From Rheinheimera sp. (GTDB taxonomy: Bacteria > Pseudomonadota > Gammaproteobacteria > Enterobacterales > Alteromonadaceae), in NCBI GenBank assembly GCA_003482455.1, contig DMYW01000002.1:1-64000 (forward strand): a DNA stretch of 64,000 bases. Direction: 5' to 3'. Both the position numbers and the translations under genes were made by a program. The notes beneath the pieces were generated by a model. It did no database searches, was not told the DNA's origin, and saw nothing but the letters and a program-made list of their open reading frames with translations. This document shows, piece by piece, positions 25,677 to 34,429 of this stretch; the stretch's first letter is position 1, and each line of letters starts with the position of its first letter.

Positions 25677-28502
25677 TTAGGCTAACAAAGGTTTTAAATA
25701 CCGCCCCGTGTGCGACGCTGGGTTCGCCGCGACTTGCTCTGGCGTGCCGGTGGCGATAATTTCTCCGCCACCCGAGCCGCCTTCAGGGCCTAAATCAACA
25801 ATCCAGTCGGCGGTTTTAATCACATCCAAGTTATGCTCAATCACCACGACTGTGTTGCCGTGATCACGTAGCTTGTGCAGCACGTTTAACAGCTGCTGGA
25901 TGTCGTAGAAATGCAAGCCGGTGGTCGGTTCGTCCAAGATATACAGGGTTTGGCCTGTGTCGCGTTTGCTGAGTTCACGCGCTAGCTTAACGCGCTGCGC
26001 TTCACCGCCCGATAACGTTGTCGCTGACTGGCCGAGTTTAATGTAGGTCAGACCGACGTCGATTAAGGTTTGTAGCTTACGCGCCACGGCCGGAATATTG
26101 TCAAAATACACCCTTGCATCTTCGACCGTCATTTCCAGCACTTCATGAATGTTTTTGCCCTTGTATTTAATTTCCAAGGTTTCGCGGTTGTAGCGTTTGC
26201 CTTTACAGACATCACAGGGCACATACACGTCTGGCAAAAAGTGCATTTCGACTTTGATCACGCCATCGCCTTGGCACGCTTCGCAACGGCCGCCTTTGAC
26301 GTTAAAGCTAAAACGACCCACTTGATAACCACGCGAGCGCGCTTCTTGCGTACCGGCGAACAATTCCCGCACTGCGGTAAAAATGCCGGTGTAGGTGGCA
26401 GGGTTGGAACGCGGCGTGCGGCCGATTGGGCTTTGGTCGATATCGACACATTTATCAAAATGCTCTAAGCCTTTGATTTGTTTATATGGCGCTGGGTCAT
26501 CGCCTTCGCCTTTGTTCAGCTGCCGATGGGCGATGCGAAACAAGGTATCGTTGATGAGGGTCGATTTACCCGAACCGGACACGCCAGTGATACAAGTCAT
26601 CACACCAAAGGGAATGCTGAGATCGACGTTTTTCAAGTTGTTGCCGCTGGCACCTAGCAGCTGCAGCGCTTTGTCTTTATTCCCTTCGTGCCGCTTTTCC
26701 GGCACGGCGATTTTGCGTTTGCCCGATAGATATTGACCGGTCAGCGATTCTTCGACCGCTTCCACTTGCGCCAACGTACCTTGCGCCACCACGCGGCCGC
26801 CGTGTACACCAGCCCCCGGGCCGATATCGATAATATGGTCAGCGAGGCGTACCGCGTCTTCGTCATGTTCAACCACGATCACTGTGTTACCAAGGTCGCG
26901 TAGGTGCGTCAGCGTGGCGAGTAACCGATCGTTATCGCGCTGGTGCAGGCCAATCGATGGTTCATCCAGCACGTACATCACGCCCACGAGCCCAGCACCA
27001 ATTTGGCTGGCCAAGCGAATACGCTGTGCCTCGCCTCCAGATAGGGTTTCGGCGCTACGTGACAGGTTCAAATAGTTCAAACCGACGTTGACCAAAAACA
27101 TCAAGCGGTCTTGGATCTCTTTGAGTACTTTTTCGGCAATTTTGGCTTTTTGACCGGTGAGTGTCAGCTCGCTAAAAAACTGATGGCATTGGCCAATCGA
27201 TAATTCGACCACTTTGGGTAAATTGGTGTTGCCGATAAACACATGGCGCGCTTCTTCGCGCAGGCGCGAGCCTTCACAAACTGGACAGGTGGTGGTGGCG
27301 AGGTATTTGGACAACTCTTCGCGCACCGCCATCGACTCGGTTTCGCGGTATCGACGCTCCATATTGGGCAAAATGCCTTCAAACGGATGGCGTCGTACCA
27401 CGATATCACCGCGGTCGTTTAAGTATTTAAACTCTACTTCTTGCCGACCGCTGCCATGCAAAATGGCCTGTTGCTGCGCGTTGGTTAGGCTTTCAAACGG
27501 CGCGTCAACGTCAAAGCCGAAATGTTCAGCTAAGGATTTCAGCATTTGGAAATAATAGAAATTGCGTTTATCCCAACCGCGAATGGCACCCGCCGCCAAG
27601 CTTAATTTGCCGTCTGTGATGACTTTTCCAGCATCAAAATATTGTTTAACGCCCAAACCATCACAAGCACCGCAGGCACCGGCAGGGTTATTAAACGAGA
27701 ACAAGCGCGGTTCCAACTCGGCCATCGAATAACCACAAGTGGGGCAGGCAAAGTTGGCGGAAAAAATTAGCTCTTCAGCGTTTGCATCATCCATGTGCGC
27801 CACTTTAGCGATGCCACCCGATAACTGCAGCGCCGTTTCAAAACTTTCCGCTAGACGCTGTTTGATATCATCGCGCACTTTGATACGGTCAATCACAACT
27901 TCGATGGTGTGTTTTTTGTGTAGTTCTAACTTTGGCGGGTCCGACAAATCGCAGACTTCGCCATTGATGCGCGCCCGGATATAGCCTTGCGCGGCTAAGT
28001 TTTCTAGTGTTTTGACGTGCTCGCCTTTACGCTCTTGCACCACTGGTGCCAGCACCATCAACTTACTGCCTTCTGGGAATGACACCACTTTGTCGACCAT
28101 TTCACTGATAGTCTGCGCCGCGAGCGGCAAACCATGCGTCGGGCAACGCGGCTCGCCAACGCGGGCGAATAACAAACGCAAGTAGTCGTAGATTTCGGTA
28201 ATAGTGCCCACGGTGGAGCGTGGGTTGTGCGAGGTGGATTTTTGTTCAATCGAAATGGCCGGCGACAAGCCTTCAATATGGTCAACGTCTGGCTTTTCCA
28301 TCAAACTCAAAAACTGCCGCGCGTAGGCCGACAGCGACTCGACATAGCGACGTTGTCCTTCGGCGTACAGAGTATCAAACGCCAACGACGACTTACCTGA
28401 ACCTGACAACCCGGTGATGACAATTAGTTTGTCACGCGGAATATCCAACGAAATGTTTTTCAGGTTGTGAGTACGCGCCCCACGAATTTCGATTTTTTGC
28501 AT
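25677..28502 (-). CDS. uvrA: Excinuclease ABC subunit A
   Basis: Damage-recognition ATPase of nucleotide excision repair, 941 aa (E. coli 940). Two ABC ATPase modules with Walker A motifs GLSGSGKSS (about 31-39) and GVSGSGKST (about 640), both signature motifs (LSGGEAQR, twice), and two zinc modules (CPTC..CGAC near 255-285; CEAC..CDVC near 740-765). ATG at 28502. A LexA box lies about 100 bases upstream. It is separated from ssb by a GGDEF gene and yajR, a variant of the usual uvrA/ssb neighbourhood. Confidence 0.98.
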   Translation of the reverse strand: MQKIEIRGARTHNLKNISLDIPRDKLIVITGLSGSGKSSLAFDTLYAEGQRRYVESLSAYARQFLSLMEKPDVDHIEGLSPAISIEQKSTSHNPRSTVGTITEIYDYLRLLFARVGEPRCPTHGLPLAAQTISEMVDKVVSFPEGSKLMVLAPVVQERKGEHVKTLENLAAQGYIRARINGEVCDLSDPPKLELHKKHTIEVVIDRIKVRDDIKQRLAESFETALQLSGGIAKVAHMDDANAEELIFSANFACPTCGYSMAELEPRLFSFNNPAGACGACDGLGVKQYFDAGKVITDGKLSLAAGAIRGWDKRNFYYFQMLKSLAEHFGFDVDAPFESLTNAQQQAILHGSGRQEVEFKYLNDRGDIVVRRHPFEGILPNMERRYRETESMAVREELSKYLATTTCPVCEGSRLREEARHVFIGNTNLPKVVELSIGQCHQFFSELTLTGQKAKIAEKVLKEIQDRLMFLVNVGLNYLNLSRSAETLSGGEAQRIRLASQIGAGLVGVMYVLDEPSIGLHQRDNDRLLATLTHLRDLGNTVIVVEHDEDAVRLADHIIDIGPGAGVHGGRVVAQGTLAQVEAVEESLTGQYLSGKRKIAVPEKRHEGNKDKALQLLGASGNNLKNVDLSIPFGVMTCITGVSGSGKSTLINDTLFRIAHRQLNKGEGDDPAPYKQIKGLEHFDKCVDIDQSPIGRTPRSNPATYTGIFTAVRELFAGTQEARSRGYQVGRFSFNVKGGRCEACQGDGVIKVEMHFLPDVYVPCDVCKGKRYNRETLEIKYKGKNIHEVLEMTVEDARVYFDNIPAVARKLQTLIDVGLTYIKLGQSATTLSGGEAQRVKLARELSKRDTGQTLYILDEPTTGLHFYDIQQLLNVLHKLRDHGNTVVVIEHNLDVIKTADWIVDLGPEGGSGGGEIIATGTPEQVAANPASHTGRYLKPLLA

Positions 28503-28598
28503 GCTTCAAACCCGGTAAGCAGTAAAGAAAGGCCTGCGCCTAGGGTGATTTGTATGGTTCAAGTTACCCTGTGGATCAACTCAACCTAGCCACCAAAA

Positions 28599-28618
28599 TA
28601 CTGTATATAAATACACTA
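28599..28618. promoter_or_regulatory. LexA (SOS) box upstream of uvrA
   Basis: TACTGTATATAAATACACTA matches the gammaproteobacterial LexA consensus CTGT-N8-ACAG with one change in the last position. It lies between uvrA (97 bases away) and the divergent GGDEF gene (81 bases away), so either or both could be SOS-controlled; uvrA is the expected target. Confidence 0.85.
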
Positions 28619-28698
28619 ATTTCAGCAAGTCGAAATGACTATTTGCAAAAGCATTCCATGCAGCCTAAGGTGGAAGTGTTACCAAAACATGGACGCTC

Positions 28699-29844
28699 AT
28701 GACTACAGAACAGCTGTACACTCTTGCTATGATGCAGCTCTCGCTGGTGATTTTACTGGCGAGTAGCCGCGTACAACCCAGTGAAGCCGCTGTGTCAGGC
28801 TTGCGCTACTTCCAAGTATCATTGGCATTTGATGCATTGAGTTGGTTTTTTTATCTGTGGCCTGCTCAAATTTACTTCTTAATGCTGTCGAGCATTGCCG
28901 CATCATTGAACATTTGGCTGCTGTTGGCCTTTGCAATGAAAAGATGTGGTAAGCATCTCAATTTGCTGTGGTTGTTGCCACCTATCGTTATCCAGTCGTC
29001 TGTCTACACCTTGCTCAATGATATGGGATTAGAGCAAGAAACCTTGCATTTTATGACCGCAGTCACAGCGCTGGTGGCCTTACCATCCGCCTGGTTGTTT
29101 TGGTTTGTTAAACCCCATCGGACTGTGTCGGACCAAGCATATGCCTTGGTCATGTTAGCGTGGTTGGGCGTTTGTGTATTGCGGACTTTAACTATTGAAC
29201 TGCACCCTGAATGGATGCTGTCTGGCTATTTGGTATCGCAAGCATTGTGGCCCGGAGTAATGGCGGCATACGGATTATTCGCCGTGACCAGCTATTTGGA
29301 GGAGGCGCAAACTAAGTTAAAAACCGATGCCATGATGGACCCGTTAACCGGTCAGCTAAATCGCCGCGGTTTACAAGATGCGGTGCAAAGTTGCATTGCT
29401 TATTTGGTCAGGCACGACAAACAAGGTGCCATTTTGATGATTGATTTGGACCACTTTAAACAAATCAACGATCAATATGGCCACGAGACAGGGGACACTG
29501 TACTGGTCAAAGTGGCCCACGAAATAAAAGCGACACTGCGGCAAAGCGACGTGCTAGCGCGGCTCGGCGGCAAAGAGTTTTTAGTGTTTCTGCCCATGAC
29601 GGATGCTGGGATGGCTGCGCACACCGCTGAGCGGCTGCGCCAATGTGTTGCCAATATGCGCTGGGCACATCTGCTTAACGGCAACTATCGGCAAACGGTC
29701 AGTATTGGTGTGAGTTTGCTAGGCCCGAATTACGATTTTACTCAGCAACTGAAAGCCGCCGACCAAGCCTTATATGTCGCCAAAGCACAAGGCCGAAATC
29801 GCGTACAATTTGCGCCCATCCAGCAAGAAGCTGACGCCACCTAA
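28699..29844 (+). CDS. Membrane GGDEF-domain protein with degenerate GGKEF site
   Basis: 381 aa. About six to seven hydrophobic segments (residues 5-205) form an integral-membrane sensor region, followed by a GGDEF domain (about 215-372). The signature reads GGKEF (290-294), with Lys in place of the metal-contacting Asp/Glu, so diguanylate cyclase activity is doubtful. The inhibitory-site RxxD (RQSD) is kept 5 residues before it, and the DHFKQINDQYGH segment is normal. It may act as a c-di-GMP receptor; this is inference. It is divergent from uvrA with the LexA box between. Confidence 0.88.
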   Translation: MTTEQLYTLAMMQLSLVILLASSRVQPSEAAVSGLRYFQVSLAFDALSWFFYLWPAQIYFLMLSSIAASLNIWLLLAFAMKRCGKHLNLLWLLPPIVIQSSVYTLLNDMGLEQETLHFMTAVTALVALPSAWLFWFVKPHRTVSDQAYALVMLAWLGVCVLRTLTIELHPEWMLSGYLVSQALWPGVMAAYGLFAVTSYLEEAQTKLKTDAMMDPLTGQLNRRGLQDAVQSCIAYLVRHDKQGAILMIDLDHFKQINDQYGHETGDTVLVKVAHEIKATLRQSDVLARLGGKEFLVFLPMTDAGMAAHTAERLRQCVANMRWAHLLNGNYRQTVSIGVSLLGPNYDFTQQLKAADQALYVAKAQGRNRVQFAPIQQEADAT

Positions 29845-29939
29845 GCATTTGTTGTGGTATTATCGGCGATCTTCGGAATCGCCTCTGCCCAGCCTTACGG
29901 CGAACTCTGCTCGAACCATCCATTTGAGATTCTGTAGTC

Positions 29940-31304
29940 ATGCAACAGTTAACTGTGTTGGAAAGGCGCGCCGCCATTAGTTTGGCGCTGGTATTTGCCT
30001 TCCGCATGTTAGGACTTTTTATGCTGATCCCAGTGTTTGCCATTTATGGCCAACATTTGATCGGCTTTTCGCCGTTATGGATTGGCTTGGCCATTGGCGC
30101 TTACGGATTAACCCAAGCGATTCTGCAAATTCCAATGGGCTGGCTGTCTGATCGCATTGGGCGTCATCCGGTGATGCTAGCTGGTTTAGTGTTGTTTGCT
30201 ATAGGTTCAGCCGTTTCAGCGCTGGCAGAATCCGTCTACGGCGTGACTTTTGGTCGCGTGTTACAGGGGATGGGTGCCATTTCTGGCGCTGTATTGGCGC
30301 TGGCCGCCGATGTCACTCGTGAAGAACAACGACCAAAAGTGATGGCAGTGATTGGCGCGACCATTGGAATTTCGTTTGCAGTGGCCATGGCTGCTGGCCC
30401 AGCATTGGCATCGTTTGCCGGTTTATCAGCGATTTTTTGGTTTACCGCAGGCCTAGCTGTGCTTGGTATTTTTATCGTCGCTTTTGTCGTGCCCAAGGCA
30501 CAAAGCCAAGCGGTCGACAGTGAAGCGCTGGCGCGTCCTGGTTTTATTTGGCAGCTGATGAAACATCCACAACTGCTGCGTTTGAACGCCGGAGTTATGG
30601 TGCTGCATATGCTACTAACCGCCATTTTTGTGGCTATTCCACAAAAACTGATCGCCGACGATTTAGCAGCTGATCATCATTGGATTATCTATCTGCCTGT
30701 TTTTGTTGCTGCTTTTATTTTGATGGTGCCTCTGATGATTATTGGCATGCGCAAACAACAAGAAAAAGGCTTCTTTTTATTCGCCATCGGCTTGCTGATT
30801 GTAAGTTTATTGTTAATGATTAGCCAACAACTGTGGCTGATTGCAGCCGCGCTGCTGGTGTTTTTCACTGGATTTAACTACCTCGAAGCGACGATGCCAG
30901 CCTTGGTATCCCGGATCGCACCAGCCGGCCAAAAAGGTACAGCTATGGGCATCTACGCAAGTTTGCAGTTCTTTGGCGCCTTTTTGGGCGGATTAATCGG
31001 CGGTACTGTTTCAGGGAATTTAGGCGCCACAACGCTGTTTGCCCTGACCGCTGCAGTTGGTTTAATATGGTTTTTTATTGCCAACGGCATGCAAGTACCG
31101 GCGCGAATGCAGCGCCTGTCGTATGCCGTGTCGGTTGAAAACGAATCTGCGGCCGCAAGCTTGCTCGCTCAGCTCAGCGCTGTGCAAGGCGTGCTTGAAG
31201 CCACCCTAGTTCGCAACGAACAACGTTGCTATTTAAAAGTCAGTTCCACTGGGTTTGATGCCGCCGCCATTGAGGCGTTGCTGCAGCATCCAGCCGCTAA
31301 ATAA
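29940..31304 (+). CDS. yajR: MFS transporter YajR
   Basis: Major facilitator superfamily protein of 454 aa, the same length as E. coli YajR. Twelve membrane helices; the conserved motif A between helices 2 and 3 reads GWLSDRIGRHPVM. The C-terminal about 65 residues (after RMQRLSYAV) form the soluble ferredoxin-like YAM domain that marks YajR. The substrate is unknown in the family. ATG at 29940; ssb starts 14 bases after its stop, so the two probably share a transcript. Confidence 0.88.
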   Translation: MQQLTVLERRAAISLALVFAFRMLGLFMLIPVFAIYGQHLIGFSPLWIGLAIGAYGLTQAILQIPMGWLSDRIGRHPVMLAGLVLFAIGSAVSALAESVYGVTFGRVLQGMGAISGAVLALAADVTREEQRPKVMAVIGATIGISFAVAMAAGPALASFAGLSAIFWFTAGLAVLGIFIVAFVVPKAQSQAVDSEALARPGFIWQLMKHPQLLRLNAGVMVLHMLLTAIFVAIPQKLIADDLAADHHWIIYLPVFVAAFILMVPLMIIGMRKQQEKGFFLFAIGLLIVSLLLMISQQLWLIAAALLVFFTGFNYLEATMPALVSRIAPAGQKGTAMGIYASLQFFGAFLGGLIGGTVSGNLGATTLFALTAAVGLIWFFIANGMQVPARMQRLSYAVSVENESAAASLLAQLSAVQGVLEATLVRNEQRCYLKVSSTGFDAAAIEALLQHPAAK

Positions 31305-31318
31305 CCAGGAGAAAGCGC

Positions 31319-32023
31319 ATGGCGCGGGGTATTAATAAAGTCATTCTGATCGGGAACCTGGGTGCAGACCCTGAAGTTCGTTACATGCCAACCGGCGGCG
31401 CAGTTGCCAACATTACGGTAGCAACTTCTGAATCCTGGACCGACAAACAAACCAACGAGAAAAAAGAACAGACTGAGTGGCACCGCGTGGTGATCTACCA
31501 ACGTCTGGCCGAGATCGCGGGTGAATATCTGCGTAAAGGCAGCAAGGTATATATTGAAGGTCGTCTGCGTACGCGCAAATGGCAAGATCAGCAAGGTGTT
31601 GAGCGTTACACCACTGAAATCATCGCCAACGAACTGCAAATGTTAGACGGTCGCGGTGATGGTCAAGGCGCGAGCATGGCACCACAAGGTGGCATGAACA
31701 TGGGTGGAGCTCCAATGGGTAACGCGATGGCTGCAGCGCCAATGGCCGCTGCCGCAGCACAACCGATGGCCGCACCTCAACAAGGTGGCTACAACCAAGC
31801 GCCACGTGCCCAACAAGCCGCACCACAACAAAACTTCAACCGCCCAGCACCTGCCGCTGCACAAGCGCCACAAGCTGGTTACAACCAGCCGCAACAAGCG
31901 TTTAACCAGCAACCACAAGGCAACTTCGGTGGCGGTTACAACCAACCGCAACAAGGCGGTTTTAACCAACAACGTGGCCCAATGGAACCGCCGATCGATT
32001 TCGACGACGATATTCCGTTCTGA
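31319..32023 (+). CDS. ssb: Single-stranded DNA-binding protein
   Basis: 234 aa, longer than E. coli SSB (178). The N-terminal OB fold (about 1-112, beginning ARGINKVILIGNLGADPEVRY) is canonical. The linker (about 115-222) is an extended Gln/Ala/Pro/Asn/Gly/Met-rich low-complexity tract with repeated GGYNQ/GYNQP units. The acidic tip ends DFDDDIPF, the docking site for repair partners. ATG 31319 follows AGGAG. Two tandem terminators follow. Confidence 0.97.
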   Translation: MARGINKVILIGNLGADPEVRYMPTGGAVANITVATSESWTDKQTNEKKEQTEWHRVVIYQRLAEIAGEYLRKGSKVYIEGRLRTRKWQDQQGVERYTTEIIANELQMLDGRGDGQGASMAPQGGMNMGGAPMGNAMAAAPMAAAAAQPMAAPQQGGYNQAPRAQQAAPQQNFNRPAPAAAQAPQAGYNQPQQAFNQQPQGNFGGGYNQPQQGGFNQQRGPMEPPIDFDDDIPF

Positions 32024-32061
32024 CTTCCACCTTTAGATTTTTATAGCGGAACAACGCAAAG

Positions 32062-32134
32062 ACTACGATAAAGATTGTAGTTTTTGCGATAAAGCAAAGG
32101 GTAAGCCGGTGGTCCGACTTACCCTTTGTTGTTT
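32062..32134 (+). terminator. Two tandem intrinsic terminators after ssb
   Basis: The first is ACTACGAT/ATTGTAGT (32062-32069 and 32074-32081, one G-U) followed by TTTTT. The second is CAAAGGGTAAG/CTTACCCTTTG (32095-32105 and 32118-32128), an 11-bp stem with an inner CGG/CCG pair, followed by TTGTTT. Confidence 0.85.
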
Positions 32135-32198
32135 CTGGGACTGTGCAGTGGCTGAACGGTATTTTAGAGCCAGCCCCAGCTAAATTGCTTGCTGGCTA

Positions 32199-33209
32199 TC
32201 AGCCCGGCGTATAAGGTCCGCTACCGGGTAAAATCTTTAGCAGAGCGTCGCTGATCATCTGCGGGAACACCGACAAATGGTCCTCACCATCAATCACTTG
32301 GTTGTGCAGCTTTAATGATGGATATCGCCTTGCTGCCAAGCGCTGTTGCATCAATGCTGCATCGCCGACGATGCTGATACGTTTGGCGTGGCGTGCAGTC
32401 GGCCCTGCTTGCTCAAAACTGGCCGCATACAACCAGACGGTGGCGGGCAAATCACGCTGCGTGTTGGCATAGCGGGCCTCGCGTTTAAACATCTCACGAT
32501 CGCCATACCAAAAGGATGGGCTACTGAGCACATAGTCGGTGAAGGTGGTCGGCGCTTGCAATAGAATTTGGCTGCCGAGCAATGCGCCAAACGAGTGGCC
32601 GACAAACACGGTGCGCGTGCGGTCAATCGGCCACTTGGCATGTAAGTACGGCATGACCACGTCAACCACATAACGGCTGTAGGCCGCACCTTCGCCATAC
32701 CGAGTACCACCGTAATTGTTGCCGTCAGCAAAGCCCTTCGCTAACACGTCGATCGGCGTGTAGTCGCGGTTGCGGCTAACCACAGCACTATCCCCTTTGC
32801 TGTAGGAAAGACCTACCAACAAAAAGTCTTGGATATTCTGCCCACCCGCCCCGAGCCGCTTGCGAATACTGCGGACGAGCGGAAACGCATATTCAGCATC
32901 AGTAACCAGCACAAGCGGGTACTTTTTTGTCGCGTCATACGCGGTCGGAAAACTAAACCACACTTCATAGCTGCGGCCGGTTTTAGGGTCCGGCAGACTG
33001 ACCACGGCGGTGTCGCTTAAACTCAGAGGCGGTAAGTCAGTCGGCACTGTGGCTATTTGAGCTGCCAACGTCGCCGCAGCTGCTGTTTTTACGATACCGG
33101 TCGTTAACCCTACACACATAAAACAAACGCCCAGCCACTGCCATGCGCTTTGTGCTGTTGCACGCTGATTGACCTGGTTAGCGCCCAACCACTGCCTGAC
33201 TTGTTGCAT
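32199..33209 (-). CDS. Secreted alpha/beta-hydrolase esterase
   Basis: 336 aa from ATG 33209 (GGAG 6 bases upstream; ATGs at 33221, 33215 and 33212 are alternatives). Signal peptide about residues 1-47. Esterase-D/IroE-like alpha/beta hydrolase: nucleophile elbow GHSFG near residue 200, catalytic His in GEDHLSVFP near 310, oxyanion segment LVTDAEYAFP near 98. Family members cleave trilactone siderophores, S-formylglutathione or acyl esters, so the substrate is open. It is last in the blaI-blaR/M23-serine hydrolase cluster, about 11 bases after the preceding stop. Confidence 0.82.
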   Translation of the reverse strand: MQQVRQWLGANQVNQRATAQSAWQWLGVCFMCVGLTTGIVKTAAAATLAAQIATVPTDLPPLSLSDTAVVSLPDPKTGRSYEVWFSFPTAYDATKKYPLVLVTDAEYAFPLVRSIRKRLGAGGQNIQDFLLVGLSYSKGDSAVVSRNRDYTPIDVLAKGFADGNNYGGTRYGEGAAYSRYVVDVVMPYLHAKWPIDRTRTVFVGHSFGALLGSQILLQAPTTFTDYVLSSPSFWYGDREMFKREARYANTQRDLPATVWLYAASFEQAGPTARHAKRISIVGDAALMQQRLAARRYPSLKLHNQVIDGEDHLSVFPQMISDALLKILPGSGPYTPG

Positions 33210-33220
33210 CATCATCTCCA

Positions 33221-34381
33221 TTACCCCAACACTTGTTGCCAAAACCATTTGGCGATATCACCTGTCACGTCTGCTTCTGCGTTCGTCAACAGCACCACCC
33301 CTATGTCATGCTCGGCGGAATAAGCCACATAAGGTCGAAAGCCATCCACCACGCCGCCGTGGTAATACAGCTGGTGCTGATCGAATTGCACCACGCGCCA
33401 GCCACGACCATACCAGCCGGATGCTTGTTTGAATTGTTGCCACAGCGGCCATTTCAACTGCTTAGCGACCAACACCTTCGGCACCCGCAGCTGCGCCAGC
33501 ATATCGGCGCTCAGTACTTGCGGTCGATGTCCGGTCATCGCCAGCAAGTACAGCGCCATATCCCGCGCGCTGGCGTTCACTCCGGCCGCCGCATTGACGC
33601 GGTAAAACTCTGGTTGCACCGACAGAGCTTGCCATTGGCCCGCCTGCTTGCGGTGTGGACTGGCTTTATTGGTGCTCGCCAGATAACCGGCATAGCCGAC
33701 CGAACTGGCGGTCATTTGTAGTGGTCGCAACAAGCGTTGTACCAACAACTGCTCGTAACTCGCTGTCCGGGCGCTTTGCGCCGCCACGTCCGCCAAGGTG
33801 CTAAACAGCACGTTTTGATAGCTGTAGCAGCTGCCGGCTGGGCACAGATTGGTCAGCTTTCGAAACTTTGGCAGGATCTGCTGCGGCGTTTGGCCAGCTT
33901 CGAGTAAGTTTTCAAACGCATGCGGCATCAAACCACTGCTTTGCGTTAATACGTGTTCCACCGTCAGCGCGTTGGTCGCGCGCGGATTTCCCAGCTGCAA
34001 CGATGGAATAAACTGCCGCAGCGGCGTGCTCCATTGCAACTGGCGACGCGCCACTTGCTGCACTAACAAAGCGCCGGTGAAGGTCTTGGACACCGATGCT
34101 AAACGAAACACAGTATCAGCGTTTACTTTGGCGGGTTTGCCTTGCTCGCGCACCCCATAGGCGCCGGTCGCGACAATCTTGCCTGCATGCACTATGGCGT
34201 AAGCACCGCCGGGTACCTGCTGCTGTGCCAAGTGGTGTCGAAACTGTTGGTCAAAGCGGTCGAGCCAAGCCGGGGCCGTGTTGCCCTTTGACAACGGCGA
34301 AGCAGCGGCAGTCGCGGCTGTAACACCAAGTGAAAAGGCCAGTTGCAGGCAACAGCAGGCCGCCAACATGAGTCGGTTCAT
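33221..34381 (-). CDS. Class-C-like serine hydrolase, paralogue of the one at 17983-19191
   Basis: 386 aa from ATG 34381 (GGAG 8 bases upstream). Signal peptide about 1-24. Motifs: SVSK at 96-99, YSYQN near 190, third motif HGG (YYHGGVVDGFRPY) where AmpC has KTG. It aligns along its length with the 17983-19191 protein, including the CPxGxCYSYQN and VNASARD segments. It is third in an operon behind a BlaI-type repressor, so its expression should respond to cell-wall or beta-lactam stress. Esterase, peptidase or beta-lactamase activity cannot be told apart from sequence. Confidence 0.85.
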   Translation of the reverse strand: MNRLMLAACCCLQLAFSLGVTAATAAASPLSKGNTAPAWLDRFDQQFRHHLAQQQVPGGAYAIVHAGKIVATGAYGVREQGKPAKVNADTVFRLASVSKTFTGALLVQQVARRQLQWSTPLRQFIPSLQLGNPRATNALTVEHVLTQSSGLMPHAFENLLEAGQTPQQILPKFRKLTNLCPAGSCYSYQNVLFSTLADVAAQSARTASYEQLLVQRLLRPLQMTASSVGYAGYLASTNKASPHRKQAGQWQALSVQPEFYRVNAAAGVNASARDMALYLLAMTGHRPQVLSADMLAQLRVPKVLVAKQLKWPLWQQFKQASGWYGRGWRVVQFDQHQLYYHGGVVDGFRPYVAYSAEHDIGVVLLTNAEADVTGDIAKWFWQQVLG

Positions 34382-34429
34382 CAAAACATCTCCGAGATAG
34401 GCAAGTGCCGTAACCACTTGCCCGATGTG

